Below are positions 25,601 to 35,907 of a stretch of 64,000 nucleotides of DNA, in pieces. Each line of letters starts with the position of its first letter. Within the stretch, counting starts at the first letter, position 1. Source of the DNA: Bacillus marinisedimentorum (GTDB taxonomy: Bacteria; Bacillota; Bacilli; Bacillales; Bacillaceae_O); NCBI RefSeq assembly GCF_001644195.2, contig NZ_LWBL02000058.1, positions 1 to 64,000 of the forward strand. Direction: 5' to 3'. The position numbers and the translations under genes were made by a program. The notes below the pieces were generated by a model. The model saw nothing but the letters and a program-made list of their open reading frames with translations. It ran no database searches and was not told where the DNA came from.

Positions 25601-26431
25601 TCACGACTTTTCGTTAAATAAATTCCTATACTTTTTCGGTGTGATCCCTTCGACCTTCCGGAAGGTGGCGACAAAGTGGCTCAGGTCATTGAATCCTGTT
25701 GATTGTGCAATTTCCCGTAATGGGAGTTCCGGGTATTCGACAAGTCTTTTCTTGGCTTCGCGCAGCCGCAAATGAATGAGGAAAGAGTATGGGCTTGTGC
25801 CGAAAGTTCGCCTGAAAAGGGCGCTTAAGTTTTGAGAGCTCATATTTGCTTTTTCGGCGATTTCCTTTAACCCGATGTTTTCGTGATACACTTCTTCCAG
25901 CCATTTTGCGATGGACCTGATTTTGTCATTGCTTGATGTCTTTTGGCTTTTCTGTTTCTGGTATTTTTTCAATAGGATGATAAACGAATAAAGGTACTCA
26001 GACAGCTCTAAATTAGAGTATTCCGGATCCTGTTCCATCACCCTGAGCATATCCAGGATTATGGTTGAAAACGGCAGGTCGGCCGATTCGTAATAAAGCG
26101 CATTGTGGTTGATTCCGAGGGAGTCCAGAATCGATTCCGCTGCGGAACCGGCAAAAGTGATATATAAGGTTGACCATTCAGAGTTGTTGGATGTATAGGA
26201 ATGCGGAGTGAAGGGTGTCAGCAAGATTCCTTGTTTAGGGCCCAAGATGTGTTTTTCCCCCATATAAGAAAACGTCCCCTCCCCGCGGACTGTTTGCAGC
26301 CAGTGGAAATACGGATATCCTTCCGGCCTGGCAAAGTCTTCTTCTTGCGGATTATAACCGATGCTTTCGATAAACAAAGGCAGGGTTTTTTCAAAAGAAG
26401 AAAAGGTGTAGCGTATTTTGGCATTTTCCAT
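25601..26431 (-). CDS. AraC-family transcriptional regulator
   Basis: A 276-aa regulator with an N-terminal cupin-like sugar-sensing domain (about 1-150, FHWLQTVRGEGTFSYMGEKH). The C-terminal double helix-turn-helix spans about 175-275 (IGLKEIAEKANMSSQNLSALFRRTFG, IAQSTGFNDLSHFVATFRKVEGITPKKY). It lies 91 nt downstream of the GH42 gene on the same strand, so it may be co-transcribed and activate the beta-galactoside operon in response to sugar. Confidence 0.92.
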   Translation of the reverse strand: MENAKIRYTFSSFEKTLPLFIESIGYNPQEEDFARPEGYPYFHWLQTVRGEGTFSYMGEKHILGPKQGILLTPFTPHSYTSNNSEWSTLYITFAGSAAESILDSLGINHNALYYESADLPFSTIILDMLRVMEQDPEYSNLELSEYLYSFIILLKKYQKQKSQKTSSNDKIRSIAKWLEEVYHENIGLKEIAEKANMSSQNLSALFRRTFGTSPYSFLIHLRLREAKKRLVEYPELPLREIAQSTGFNDLSHFVATFRKVEGITPKKYRNLFNEKS

Positions 26432-26522
26432 AGCGTCCTCCCATATACCGAAACAGTCCAGGAAAAAATGAAAGAAAGCAAGAACCTGATCGGCATCAAG
26501 TCCTTACCTCCTCCCTATGTCC

Positions 26523-28613
26523 TTACGTTGTCTCCTTTAAAATCCGTACTCCATATGCTTCGAGTTCCATGCTATTCTCGATTTTCTTTCTGGAAACCAA
26601 CTCATCATAAGTCCGGCCTTCTTCAAGCTGAACCGTTTTGTTTCCTTCACTGAAGTTCATGACAAAATAGTACGTGTTCGTTCCGTCTGTACGCGTCTGC
26701 ACACTGACCGCCTCAGGCAATTCCTCAACAAGCCCCTGCTTTATGGACATGTGCTTAATGAGCTTTCCATAAAACTCATCATGGAATGCCTGTTCATTAT
26801 TAGAAGCGATGTAGTAGGCTTTTCCTTCTCCGAATTCGTTCTCGGTTACAGCAGGAGTGCCTTTATAAAAATCATGCTCGTAATTGGCAATCGCCCGGGC
26901 GCTTTCGGGATGGATGACCTCACAGTAGTCTGTTGCCTTGTATTTGCCGCACAAACCCGGACCATTGTCTGAATCAAAACTCACTTCATTATATTCATTT
27001 CCATATAACGTATCAATTTCCTCCGACCAAATTCCCAGTACATTGCGGAGCGGGCCCGGGAAACCGCCCAGGAAGGCAAGGTCATGTTCATCCGCAATTC
27101 CGCTCCAGTACGTGGCAACAAACGTGCCGCCGTCTGCCACGAACTTCTCGATCCGTTCAGCCACGCCAGGCCGCACCATATACAGCATTGGGGCAATCAG
27201 CAGTTTATATTTTGAAAAATCCTTCTCCATGGAAATGACATCCACCGGAATGCCCTTTTTCCAGAAGGCTTTGTAATGGTCCTGGCATGCTTTGCTGTAG
27301 CCCTTGTTCCCGTTTTTCAGCGCCTGGGCATCATTGATTGCCCAATCGTTTTCCCAGTCGAAAATAACCGCCACATCCGCATCGACCGTTGTTGGCGTGA
27401 CTTCCCCGATCCGGTCCAGTGCTTCACCCAGTTCCGCCACTTCCCGGAAGACGCGGTTATGTTCATGGCCGGCATGGTCGACAACCGCTCCGTGGAACTT
27501 TTCAGAACCTCCCCGGCCTTTCCGCCACTGGAAATACATGACGGAATTAGAGCCATGGGCAATAGCTTGCATCGATGATAGAAAATGCATGCCCGGCCGC
27601 TTCGGTTTGTTAACTTCGTGCCAGTTGACAAGGCTCGGCGTGGATTCAATCAGCATAAATGGCTGCCCGTCTTTTAGTGAACGGAAAAGATCGTGAACGA
27701 AACCGACATCTGCAGCCAGCTCCCATGTTTCCTGGTACTTCCCATGCCATGCCGGGTAGCTGTCCCATGAAACCACATCGACTTCTTTCGCGAACTTGTC
27801 ATAGTTCAATCCGAGATATGGCTTCATATGCGGATAACCTCCCATGAAATTCGTCGTAACCGGGATATCCGGAGTGATTTCCTTCAGCGGGCCGATTTCG
27901 TTTTTATAAAAGTCGATCGTCTGGTCGGTCACGAACCGTCTCCAATCGAGATTGTGTCCGTGAACAAGGTGTTCGCCATGCGGGGCGGGCGACTCGATCT
28001 GGGACCAGTCATTGAACGTATGGCTCCAGAAGCCTGTCCACCAGGCATGATTCAGCTCATCCAGGTTGTTGTTGTATCTTTCCTTCAGCCAGTTCCGGAA
28101 TGAGTCCTGGCACAAATCGCAATGGCATTCGCCGCCGTATTCATTGGATACATGCCACATGATGAGGGCCGGATGATCCTTGTACCGTTCCGCCAGCACC
28201 CTGTTCAGTTTTTCCGTTTTTTCGCGGTAAACAGGCGAGGTGAAACAGTGATTATGCCGCAAACCGTGCAAATTTCTTTGGCGGTTTGCTTCAACCCGCA
28301 GCACCTCGGGATACTTTTGGGACAGCCAGGCAGGCCGGGCGCCGCTTGGGGTCGCCAAAATGACGTGCATGCCCCGTGCTGCCATCTCATCCATGATCTG
28401 GTCCAGCCATTCAAACTGGTACTTTTCTTCTTCCGGCTCAATCGCGCTCCAGCCAAAAATGTTTACGGAAAAGGTATTCGTGTTCGCCAGTTTCATCAAG
28501 CGGAAATCTTCTTTTATGATGTCAGGATAACGGAGCCACTGGTCAGGGTTATAATCTCCGCCATGCATGAACCCCTTCACGTGTTTTTGTATAGTTGGAT
28601 ATGTTTTTTTCAT
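26523..28613 (-). CDS. Beta-galactosidase, glycoside hydrolase family 42
   Basis: Cytoplasmic enzyme releasing galactose from beta-galactosides, about 696 aa, typical GH42 size. The TIM barrel has the acid/base Glu158 in WHVSNEYGGE and the nucleophile Glu323 in LIESTPS. Four Cys (123, 163, 165, 168) match the GH42 zinc cluster. Trimerisation and beta-domains follow. I chose ATG 28613 after AAGGAG; the longer reading adds a Lys/Arg-rich tail with no ribosome site. It follows a CUT1 importer in the same operon, suggesting intracellular cleavage of imported galacto-oligosaccharides. No signal peptide is present. Confidence 0.95.
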   Translation of the reverse strand: MKKTYPTIQKHVKGFMHGGDYNPDQWLRYPDIIKEDFRLMKLANTNTFSVNIFGWSAIEPEEEKYQFEWLDQIMDEMAARGMHVILATPSGARPAWLSQKYPEVLRVEANRQRNLHGLRHNHCFTSPVYREKTEKLNRVLAERYKDHPALIMWHVSNEYGGECHCDLCQDSFRNWLKERYNNNLDELNHAWWTGFWSHTFNDWSQIESPAPHGEHLVHGHNLDWRRFVTDQTIDFYKNEIGPLKEITPDIPVTTNFMGGYPHMKPYLGLNYDKFAKEVDVVSWDSYPAWHGKYQETWELAADVGFVHDLFRSLKDGQPFMLIESTPSLVNWHEVNKPKRPGMHFLSSMQAIAHGSNSVMYFQWRKGRGGSEKFHGAVVDHAGHEHNRVFREVAELGEALDRIGEVTPTTVDADVAVIFDWENDWAINDAQALKNGNKGYSKACQDHYKAFWKKGIPVDVISMEKDFSKYKLLIAPMLYMVRPGVAERIEKFVADGGTFVATYWSGIADEHDLAFLGGFPGPLRNVLGIWSEEIDTLYGNEYNEVSFDSDNGPGLCGKYKATDYCEVIHPESARAIANYEHDFYKGTPAVTENEFGEGKAYYIASNNEQAFHDEFYGKLIKHMSIKQGLVEELPEAVSVQTRTDGTNTYYFVMNFSEGNKTVQLEEGRTYDELVSRKKIENSMELEAYGVRILKETT

Positions 28614-28646
28614 AAGTGCATGTCTCCTTGTGTGTTTTTTACCCAA

Positions 28647-29486
28647 TTATTCTTTGATTGCACTGCCGAGCATGCCGGAAATGAAGTGCCTTTGCAGCAG
28701 CAGGAAAAAAATGATGATCGGAATCGTCGCAATTGTGATGCCGACCATGATCTGGCCGTAGTCGATCATGGAAATGCCGATCAAACTGGACAGGGCCACC
28801 GGCAAGGTGTACATATCCTGCGATGTGGTCGCGACAAGCGGCCACATGAAGTTGTTCCATTGCATCATGAACAAATAGATTGATGTGGCGGCCAGTGCCG
28901 GTTTCATAGACGGAAGGACAATCGTCCAGAAAATCTTGAATTCCCCTGCCCCGTCAATGCGTGCAGACTCGATCAGCGAATCGGGAAAAGCCAGGAAGTT
29001 CTGCCTCATCAGGAAAATCGCAAACGGAAAGCTCAGCTGCGGTGCAATCAGTGCAAAATAGGTGTTGAGCAAGTCAAACTCCGTCATCATCCGGAACAAC
29101 GGGATAATAGTCGCCTGATAAGGAATCATCATCGAAAGCATAAAGATTAGAAAGATTGTGTTCCGGCCCCTGAACTTGTATTTCGACAGCGCATAAGCGG
29201 CAAACGTACTGACAAGCAAGGCAAGGACGACATATACGAGCGAAACGAACAGGGAGTTGAACACGACCCGGTCAATTCCGATCGCTTCATTCAAGTTTTT
29301 CAGATTGGTCATAAACTGGTCGCCCATCTTGAGTGTCGGCGGATTGGTGAACATTTTACTTGTATGGTTCGTTGAACCGACGAACATCCAATAAAACGGG
29401 AAGATCGAAATGAACAAAAAGATCAGCAATGAACCATATAACACCAGCTTTTTCAGCCATTTATTTTTCCGAATCTTTTCTGCCAT
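28647..29486 (-). CDS. Carbohydrate ABC transporter permease (MalG type)
   Basis: Membrane subunit of the beta-galactoside importer, about 279 aa with six predicted helices. The coupling loop is ESARIDGAGEFKIFWTIVLP and the C-terminus is HFISGMLGSAIKE. I chose the ATG at 29486: the AGGAG site lies 9 nt upstream, while ATG 29495 touches it. Only one base separates this start from the stop of the preceding permease gene. Confidence 0.93.
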   Translation of the reverse strand: MAEKIRKNKWLKKLVLYGSLLIFLFISIFPFYWMFVGSTNHTSKMFTNPPTLKMGDQFMTNLKNLNEAIGIDRVVFNSLFVSLVYVVLALLVSTFAAYALSKYKFRGRNTIFLIFMLSMMIPYQATIIPLFRMMTEFDLLNTYFALIAPQLSFPFAIFLMRQNFLAFPDSLIESARIDGAGEFKIFWTIVLPSMKPALAATSIYLFMMQWNNFMWPLVATTSQDMYTLPVALSSLIGISMIDYGQIMVGITIATIPIIIFFLLLQRHFISGMLGSAIKE

Positions 29487-29487
29487 T

Positions 29488-30339
29488 CTACTCATCTCCT
29501 GTTAGCTTTAATTGAAGGATTGATAGGACGGCTACAATGAGCACAATCACATACGCGATAGCCGAGGCATAGCCGAATTCAAAGTAGCTGAAGCCGACCC
29601 TGTAGATATACAGGCCAAGCGTCAATGTCGCGTCGGCAGGGCCGCCCCTTGTCAGGTTGTATGGTTCGTCAAACAGCTGCAGCGTTGAAATCGTCGAGAT
29701 GATGGCCGTGAAAACGATGACCGGCTTCAGCTGTGGAATCGTAATGCTGATGAACTGCCTGAACTTGCCGGCACCGTCAAGTGAAGCCGCTTCATACAGT
29801 TCATCCGGGATATTTTGCATGGCGGCCAAATAAATGACCATGTTGTAGCCTGTCCATCTCCATGTCATCGACATGATGATCGATACCTTCGCCCAGAACG
29901 GATCGGACAGCCACTTGACCGGGCCGATGCCGATCATCCCCAGGAACTGATTGATCAGGCCGGTATCCTGCAGCATGATGGAAAACAAGATCGCATAGGC
30001 AACTAGGGATGTGACCGCCGGCATGAAGAAACCGACCCGGAATAGCCCCCTGAATTTCAACAGCTGGCTATTGAGGGCATTGGCCAACACCAGCGCAAGG
30101 AACAGCATGATCGGAACCTGGATCAACAAGAAGATGAATGTGTTCTTCAATGCCTCAAAAAACACCGTATCCTGCAGTAACCGTGTATAGTTTGACAGCC
30201 CGGCAAATACGTATTCGCCGCCCTCCAGCTTTTGGAAACTAAGCATTAAAGAAGAGATGATGGGATAGGCAGTGAAGAGTAAGAATAATAGGACTGCTGG
30301 AGCTAAAAACAAAAAAGGAGTGTATTTGTTGTATGACAT
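29488..30339 (-). CDS. Carbohydrate ABC transporter permease (MalF type)
   Basis: Partner membrane subunit, about 283 aa. The first helix follows MSYNKYTPFLF. The coupling loop is YEAASLDGAGKFRQFISITIP. The ATG at 30339 follows GGAGG by 8 nt and is preferred to one 24 nt upstream. A hairpin at 30419-30461 separates it from the binding-protein gene. No ATPase gene is in this operon. Confidence 0.93.
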   Translation of the reverse strand: MSYNKYTPFLFLAPAVLLFLLFTAYPIISSLMLSFQKLEGGEYVFAGLSNYTRLLQDTVFFEALKNTFIFLLIQVPIMLFLALVLANALNSQLLKFRGLFRVGFFMPAVTSLVAYAILFSIMLQDTGLINQFLGMIGIGPVKWLSDPFWAKVSIIMSMTWRWTGYNMVIYLAAMQNIPDELYEAASLDGAGKFRQFISITIPQLKPVIVFTAIISTISTLQLFDEPYNLTRGGPADATLTLGLYIYRVGFSYFEFGYASAIAYVIVLIVAVLSILQLKLTGDE

Positions 30340-30418
30340 ACTGTCTGCCTCCATTACATACATGAGTTGACGTTCAAAGCTGAATTTTCATGTCAGGCTT
30401 TGACTGGCTGAAAAGAGT

Positions 30419-30461
30419 AAAGCCGGCATCCCCTGTTTGAAAGAGAACGTATGCCGGCTTT
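30419..30461 (-). terminator. Intercistronic hairpin after the binding-protein gene
   Basis: AAAGCCGGCAT and ATGCCGGCTTT are perfect arms around a 21-nt loop. The T-run is weak (ACTCTTTTC), so it probably acts as a partial terminator or 3' stabiliser. Confidence 0.7.
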
Positions 30462-30518
30462 GTCTGACAGCCATCACCAGCTTCATACAGCCGGAATTTT
30501 CACTAATAGCTTTTGGTG

Positions 30519-31793
30519 TTATTTCAACCTTGTTTGCACCCGGTTTTTCGCATCTTGCAGTGATTTTTCAACATCAGCGCCATTGACGACTTCCGCCTGG
30601 GCTTTGATGGCTTCCTCACGTGCCACTACATCGTTCTCCGTGTAATGGACTGCCGGGATTTTAGACATCTGATCAGCAAAGAAGCTCCACACTTTTTGGC
30701 CGCCGAAGTATTCTACCTCCTCACTGAACAGTTCCGATTCATATACTGGCGCATACGTAGGGAACAAGCCGCCTTCCATCGCAATTTCCTGAACGTCAAA
30801 TGAAGTTGCAAAGTATTCAAGGAAATCATAGGCCAGATCAATATTTTCACTCTTTGCATTTATTGTGAATGAGCTTCCGCCCTGGTTGGCCGCTCCAGAT
30901 CCTTCCCCTCCAAAAGCAGGAAGTGCCATAACACCCCAGTTGCCGGCTGAATCCGGAACCTGCTGCTGAAGTGTACCAATCAGCCATGCACCGGCCATAG
31001 CTGTTGCCGTCTGTCCGTCAGCAAGTGACGTAACCCACGCGCTCCAGCCGTTAGCACCGAGCAGAATGTCATTTTGGGATAAATCCTGCATTAATTTTGA
31101 AGCATTCTCCGCTTCTTTTGAACCTAACGTGACTTCACCGTCTTCCGTAAAATACCCTTTGCCTTGCTGGCTCAATAAAATGGTGTAAACCGTTGATTCA
31201 TTCGAGTCATAGCTCAACATATTGACACCGGTTTTTTCTTTAATTTTTTTGCCGGCTTCAATGTAATCCTGCCAGGTCTTGATTTGGTCTGCATTGACGC
31301 CAGCTTCTTTGAACAGATCTGTTCGATAAAATAAACCTACCGGACCTGCATCAAATGGCACAGCATATACATCACCTTCATAGGACACGCTGTCCATCTT
31401 GTAAGAAGGGAAATTTTCCTTATGCTCATCGAACCCTTTCTCTGAAAGATTCACAAACGCATTCGGGAAATTGTTGAACAGTCCTGACAATCCATCATCA
31501 ACGTTCAGCATCACATCCGGCAACCCTTTCCCGCCGGCCTGCAATCCGATTTTCAGCTTTTTATCAATATCGGTATTATTCATTTCGACAACATTCAGTT
31601 TGAAATCAGGATGTTCCTCTTTATATAACTCAGCCGCTTGTTCAAGAACTGGAACATTGATGTTCGTTGCCCATACGGTCAGTTCGTTGCCTTCCTTACC
31701 ATCAGATTCGCCTCCTGAAGATTCATTTCCGCAACCTGCCAATATAAGAGTCGCAATCAAAAAATAACTAAGCACATGTAAATACTTTTTCAT
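30519..31793 (-). CDS. Sugar ABC transporter substrate-binding lipoprotein
   Basis: Receptor of the beta-galactoside importer, 424 aa (SBP_bac_1). The lipoprotein signal ends LILAGC (Cys21); the SBP fold follows (ELTVWATNINVPVLEQAAELYKEE...). The AGGAGAGGG site lies about 10 nt before the ATG. It is the first gene of the operon leading to GH42. The ligand is presumably a galacto-oligosaccharide, judged only by the enzyme at the end of the operon. Confidence 0.92.
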   Translation of the reverse strand: MKKYLHVLSYFLIATLILAGCGNESSGGESDGKEGNELTVWATNINVPVLEQAAELYKEEHPDFKLNVVEMNNTDIDKKLKIGLQAGGKGLPDVMLNVDDGLSGLFNNFPNAFVNLSEKGFDEHKENFPSYKMDSVSYEGDVYAVPFDAGPVGLFYRTDLFKEAGVNADQIKTWQDYIEAGKKIKEKTGVNMLSYDSNESTVYTILLSQQGKGYFTEDGEVTLGSKEAENASKLMQDLSQNDILLGANGWSAWVTSLADGQTATAMAGAWLIGTLQQQVPDSAGNWGVMALPAFGGEGSGAANQGGSSFTINAKSENIDLAYDFLEYFATSFDVQEIAMEGGLFPTYAPVYESELFSEEVEYFGGQKVWSFFADQMSKIPAVHYTENDVVAREEAIKAQAEVVNGADVEKSLQDAKNRVQTRLK

Positions 31794-31888
31794 CTAAATA
31801 CCCGCCCTCTCCTGTAGATTATAAAAAAAATAAGATTTATTCTCTTTTTTCAAAAAGACCAAATCTCTCTTTTTTTATTTACAAATCC

Positions 31889-31917
31889 ATTATAAAGCGG
31901 TTTCATATCAGTTTAAA
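31889..31917 (-). promoter_or_regulatory. Promoter of the beta-galactoside operon with a cre-like element
   Basis: TTTAAA (31912-31917) and TATAAT (31889-31894) are 17 bp apart. The spacer contains TGAAACCGCTTTAT (31892-31905), close to a cre site but deviating at the last two bases. A GGGATA-A-TATCCC palindrome lies upstream at 31965-31977. The 31794-32137 interval has no gene. Confidence 0.55.
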
Positions 31918-32136
31918 TATAATAAAATGCTGAATTTATATAAAAATATGAAAGTAATTTATGAGGGATAATATCCCAGGAGCAAACATTTAAGAAACCA
32001 ATATAATTTATTTTCTTCTTTTTTCCTTAAACTGCCTGAATGCTGTTTATAAAAAAGGGCTGTTGCTGCAAAAAAACTGCGTTCAGTTTTAAGATTCCTC
32101 CATCTAAACTCTATGTGTTGCCCACGGCAGAAGAGC

Positions 32137-32168
32137 ACAAAAAAGCAGAGCCGCGGCGGCTCTGCTTT
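32137..32168 (-). terminator. Terminator of the M6 metalloprotease gene
   Basis: On the minus strand, AAAGCAGAGCC and GGCTCTGCTTT pair around a GC-rich loop and run into TTTTTTGTG, about 75 nt past the stop. Confidence 0.8.
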
Positions 32169-32193
32169 AATAGGTGCTTATTCAGTTGTAATG

Positions 32194-32242
32194 ATAAAGA
32201 TTATTCGACAGGTGCCTGTCACTTTTATTAGGCACCTTTTTT
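32194..32242. repeat. Dispersed repeat, copy 3, forming a hairpin
   Basis: ATAAAGATTATTCGACAGG, then TGCCTGTCAC, repeats the unit seen at 25143 and 25571. Here GGTGCCT (32211-32217) can also pair with AGGCACC (32230-32236), followed by six Ts on the plus strand. Confidence 0.7.
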
Positions 32243-32243
32243 C

Positions 32244-34340
32244 TTACTTCTTCCCTTTTTTCTTATTCGCTTCACTCTTCGTTTGGATTTCATAGCTATA
32301 TGGTACAACACCCGGCTTGCCTTCAGGAGAAGAATACCAGATTACCATGTAGTTATTTCCTCCGCTCAAGAATTCTTTCAACCGAATTGAATCCGCTTCG
32401 GTTACATTAAACGGATCGATGTTAAGGACCTGATAATTTTGCTGGTTGTTCCCTTTACCGAGCGATTTTTCATTGATAAATGAAACGTTGTAATCCACAT
32501 ATGTCTTCGTTACTTCATCCAGGCTGTTAAGGCCGTCCATGCTGGATCCATCATACGTAACATCCGTTCCAGTGATCGCAATATCATCAATGAACCAGCC
32601 TGTGTCATTATAACCCCAGTCCGTCATGTAGCGGAAGGCGACCATAATTTTCTCGCCAGCATAGTCGGAAAGATCAAAGGTTTCTGTTTGCCAGTCTTCA
32701 TAATATCCTGTGAAGCCTGGAAGGTTTTCTTTGATCTTTGGATAGCCTTCTGGAACAATTTCATCTGTGGTATTTTCATTGCTTAAACTTTTCCATGTTT
32801 CTCCACCGTCAGTGGATACCTGGACAATTCCAAAATCCCAATTCTCTTCAATGTCAATGAAGTTTTCGAATGTCAGTTCCGGAGATTCCACTCCTGTTAA
32901 ATCAGCCATGAGGACAAGGCCGTTGTCTTTCTCGTTGCCTTCATTGCCCCAGTAAACCTGATCGCCGCTACCTGACGGGTCATCAACAATTTTCCAAGGC
33001 GTAGGCAGGAAATCAACGCCATCAAAAGTGATATTCTCGATTTTCTTTGCGTCTTTCAATTCAAGGTAATCTGCACCCCATGCCGGAACTCCGTCTTTAT
33101 CTGTGGCGGCAGCTGACTCCCAATTCACATTGAGATCAATGGAGTCGAAGTTATAGATGCCTCCATCAAGATCAGGTGTATCCATGGCTACTGCCAGGGA
33201 GAATCGCTTGAAAATTTCATTAAAGTCGGTTGTATCCGCATTGTACTCAGCAAGCACTTTTTCAACACTTAAGGTGCTGTTTTCTTCATCTGCTGCAAGT
33301 GTTTGGATAAACTCCGGTCCATATTGTTCCATCAAATAAAGGATCATCAAGTATGCTTGTCCATAATCAGCCAGCGTTTCCGGTCCGGTTTCAGCTGTAT
33401 AGTATTCATCCCATTCTACAAGGGAGTTTTCCGGATGATCAAGGAAGAAATTTACATGGCCCATTGGGTGCTCGTCAAAGACCAGTAATTCCGCCAGATC
33501 GGACATCCCTTCATTGATCCAGTTGGATTCATCGCTGTCAAGGTCGTCATGGATCAGATGCTGGTATTCATGGGCAACAGTGCCGAAGAAAGTGGATTCG
33601 AGCCGTTCTTCCCAATTATTTGTGTCGATGTTGATGATATTACGATCAAAATATGCCTCATAAGTAGATGAATAAAACCCGGCGATAAAGAATGGGTATT
33701 CCGGGTCATAATAGTTTTCATCTCTCACATTATCAACAAGCATAATATTCTTACCGTCTTCAGATCCGTAATAACCTTTCGGGACATATTCCCATGCTTC
33801 AAGAAGTGAATGTGTGCCGTCATGGAAATCAGGCATTCCAAAGAACTCTGTGTCAATCGGATAGATTTTCTCATCGAATACATCGCGTAATTTATCTACT
33901 TGTTCCTGAGTTACAACATGGGCTGGCCGGTCATCACCTTCCGGAAAAGAAAGATCATTGGCAACCCATACTTCTACATTTTCGCCTATACTTCTAAGAG
34001 TAAACTCTTTAAAATAATAGCCTCCGTTATCATAGCCAAGGAAAAGTTTTGTTCCTTCGTTGACCGTAAAATTACTATCCCCTTCTTCACTTCCTGATGA
34101 TTCATGGTTATCGAAGTCCGCTTTTTCAGCCGCCTCCCGAATTTGCTCCTCCACTTTTTTCTGATACGCTCCATCCTGCTCTTTTAAACGAAGTTGATGA
34201 CTCAGATCAAGGGTATCACCATACCGGGATGCATTCCAATCCTGAGCGGCCGCTTCCGTTTTCGGCGTTCCTGCTGCCCCCACCAGCAAAGATAGAGACA
34301 ATACCCCCGCAGATAGTGCTGATATCCATTTTCTTTTCAC
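32244..34340 (-). CDS. Secreted M6-family metalloprotease (immune inhibitor A type)
   Basis: Extracellular zinc protease of 698 aa. It has a signal peptide (MKRKWISALSAGVLSLSLLVGAA...), a propeptide-like acidic region, the zinc motif HEYQH (257-261) with INEGMSDLAE downstream, and a C-terminal region. That region includes a MAM/jelly-roll-like segment (TGYYEDWQTETFDLSDYAGE, WFIDDIAITG). The start is a GTG after GAAGGGAG. The Lys-rich tail (KKKGKK) is short and not a sorting signal. The gene is alone between a terminator and the MFS pseudogene. InhA-type enzymes degrade host or environmental proteins; here a nutritional role is as likely as any other. Confidence 0.9.
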   Translation of the reverse strand: MKRKWISALSAGVLSLSLLVGAAGTPKTEAAAQDWNASRYGDTLDLSHQLRLKEQDGAYQKKVEEQIREAAEKADFDNHESSGSEEGDSNFTVNEGTKLFLGYDNGGYYFKEFTLRSIGENVEVWVANDLSFPEGDDRPAHVVTQEQVDKLRDVFDEKIYPIDTEFFGMPDFHDGTHSLLEAWEYVPKGYYGSEDGKNIMLVDNVRDENYYDPEYPFFIAGFYSSTYEAYFDRNIINIDTNNWEERLESTFFGTVAHEYQHLIHDDLDSDESNWINEGMSDLAELLVFDEHPMGHVNFFLDHPENSLVEWDEYYTAETGPETLADYGQAYLMILYLMEQYGPEFIQTLAADEENSTLSVEKVLAEYNADTTDFNEIFKRFSLAVAMDTPDLDGGIYNFDSIDLNVNWESAAATDKDGVPAWGADYLELKDAKKIENITFDGVDFLPTPWKIVDDPSGSGDQVYWGNEGNEKDNGLVLMADLTGVESPELTFENFIDIEENWDFGIVQVSTDGGETWKSLSNENTTDEIVPEGYPKIKENLPGFTGYYEDWQTETFDLSDYAGEKIMVAFRYMTDWGYNDTGWFIDDIAITGTDVTYDGSSMDGLNSLDEVTKTYVDYNVSFINEKSLGKGNNQQNYQVLNIDPFNVTEADSIRLKEFLSGGNNYMVIWYSSPEGKPGVVPYSYEIQTKSEANKKKGKK

Positions 34341-34628
34341 GAAATTTGCTCCCTTCCCGTCTTTGTTTGAACAGGCATTTAGACTTGTCCCTCTTCTATG
34401 TATACCGTTCTCTTAAAAGATACCAGAATATTTATCTGAATTTTGTCATAATTTGAATATCTCAACCTGCATTTTATGTCTTTGTTTGTTGGATATCGCA
34501 CTTTTTCACTAATTAAGTAATTTTTGATGTTGCTAATTTACTAGTTTAAAGCAGTAATAAGAGATAATAAACAAGCCCGGACTTTGATAGTACGGACTCA
34601 TTACCTAATATTTAGCAGTAGGGCTGGA

Positions 34629-35787
34629 TTATCTCTCAAACACTGTTTTTTTTACCGGCCTCATCGTCTGCTTATAAATAAACAAACTTACTGTTCCCAG
34701 CAAAGCACTGATGCCGATCAGGCAATACAGCGCATCCCCTCCGGCCCAGTCAAAAAGGATACCTCCTGCCAGTGATGAAATGATACCTGAGACGTTAAAA
34801 AACGTCGCGACAAGCAGCAGGTGTCCGGTTCCGAGCAAATGCTCAGGCAGTATTTTGGTCACGTATTGGAATGAAGCTGTATAAAACAGCCCGAACGTGA
34901 AACCGTGGAGCGGCTACAGGTACAGGACAAACACCGGGTCGGTGATGAGCGACATTGAGATGAAGCGGAACCCGTAAATAACGCCGGCAATCATGATGAA
35001 TGTCAGCTCGTGAAATTTTTTGAACCATAAGCCGCTTGTTGCAAACACAAGAGCTTCAGTCGCCACACCGATGAACCATGCCCAACCGATCATCGACTCC
35101 TTGCCTCCGAGACTTTCTATATAAAGACCAATGAACGAGTCGTTCGTGCGGTGAGCAACGGTAATGAAGATGATGAGGGCAAGGAAAATGAATAGTTCAG
35201 GTTTTTTCAGCAGTTTCGAGGCGTCCATCAGGGTAACGGGAGTGGCTGAAACGGTCACATACCGTACGAGAAAAGCGGCGACAAGCGCACTTGCCGCCAG
35301 GACCAAATATGGAACATCAAATTACTGATGACGATTTTTTTCAAGAATCATGCCGCCGATGAGTGAAGTTACGGCAAAGCCGACCGAACCCCACATGCGG
35401 ATACTGCCGAACGGAACACCGGCAATATTCGCGACCCGCTGACTAAGACTGTCGGCCAGGGCGCCGATTGGCCCCATAAACGTGTAGAACACAGCGACCA
35501 TGATGATAATTGGTACGTATGATTCCATTTGAAAGAGAATGGTGCACACCGATAAGGCAGGCAATAAGCACCTTTTTGACAGTTTTGAATTTATCACTCA
35601 AATAGCCTGATAGCGGCTGTACCAGCAATGCGGCAAAAGGCCCGATTGACAGAAGCATGCCAATTTGGGCAGTTGTGAGGCCCTTGTCACTGAAATAGAT
35701 TGGCAGAAAGCTGATGATAAGTGTGACGGTAGAGTTGAAGAAATATAGGAATGCTTTAAGGGAGAAAATTGATTGTTTGGTTACCAT
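34629..35787 (-). pseudogene. Broken MFS transporter gene, paralogue of 23837-25009
   Basis: The reading begins MVTKQSIFSLKAFLYFFNS and follows the intact paralogue to the end (MRPVKK), but it is interrupted several times. An 11-nt deletion near 35543 shifts the frame after KKVLIACLIG. An extra A in the A-run near 35337-35342 and a compensating one-base loss near 35318 scramble a short stretch. A nonsense codon (CAG to TAG, about 34912-34914) cuts LYL-PLHGF. The remaining codons are well conserved, so inactivation looks recent. Confidence 0.92.
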
Positions 35788-35907
35788 GGCAAGGATCCCT
35801 TTAGTTGTACGGACTTGTTCGCTTATTTGAGTATAGCGTATTTTGCGATTGGTTTATTGTATGAAATTGGAGTTTCATGGGATTGACGAAATATCGGGGA
35901 AATAAAC

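Noticed and set aside
28122-28883. 253-codon plus-strand reading opposite GH42 and the permease gene
   Set aside because: Antisense to two well-supported genes and without recognisable motifs.
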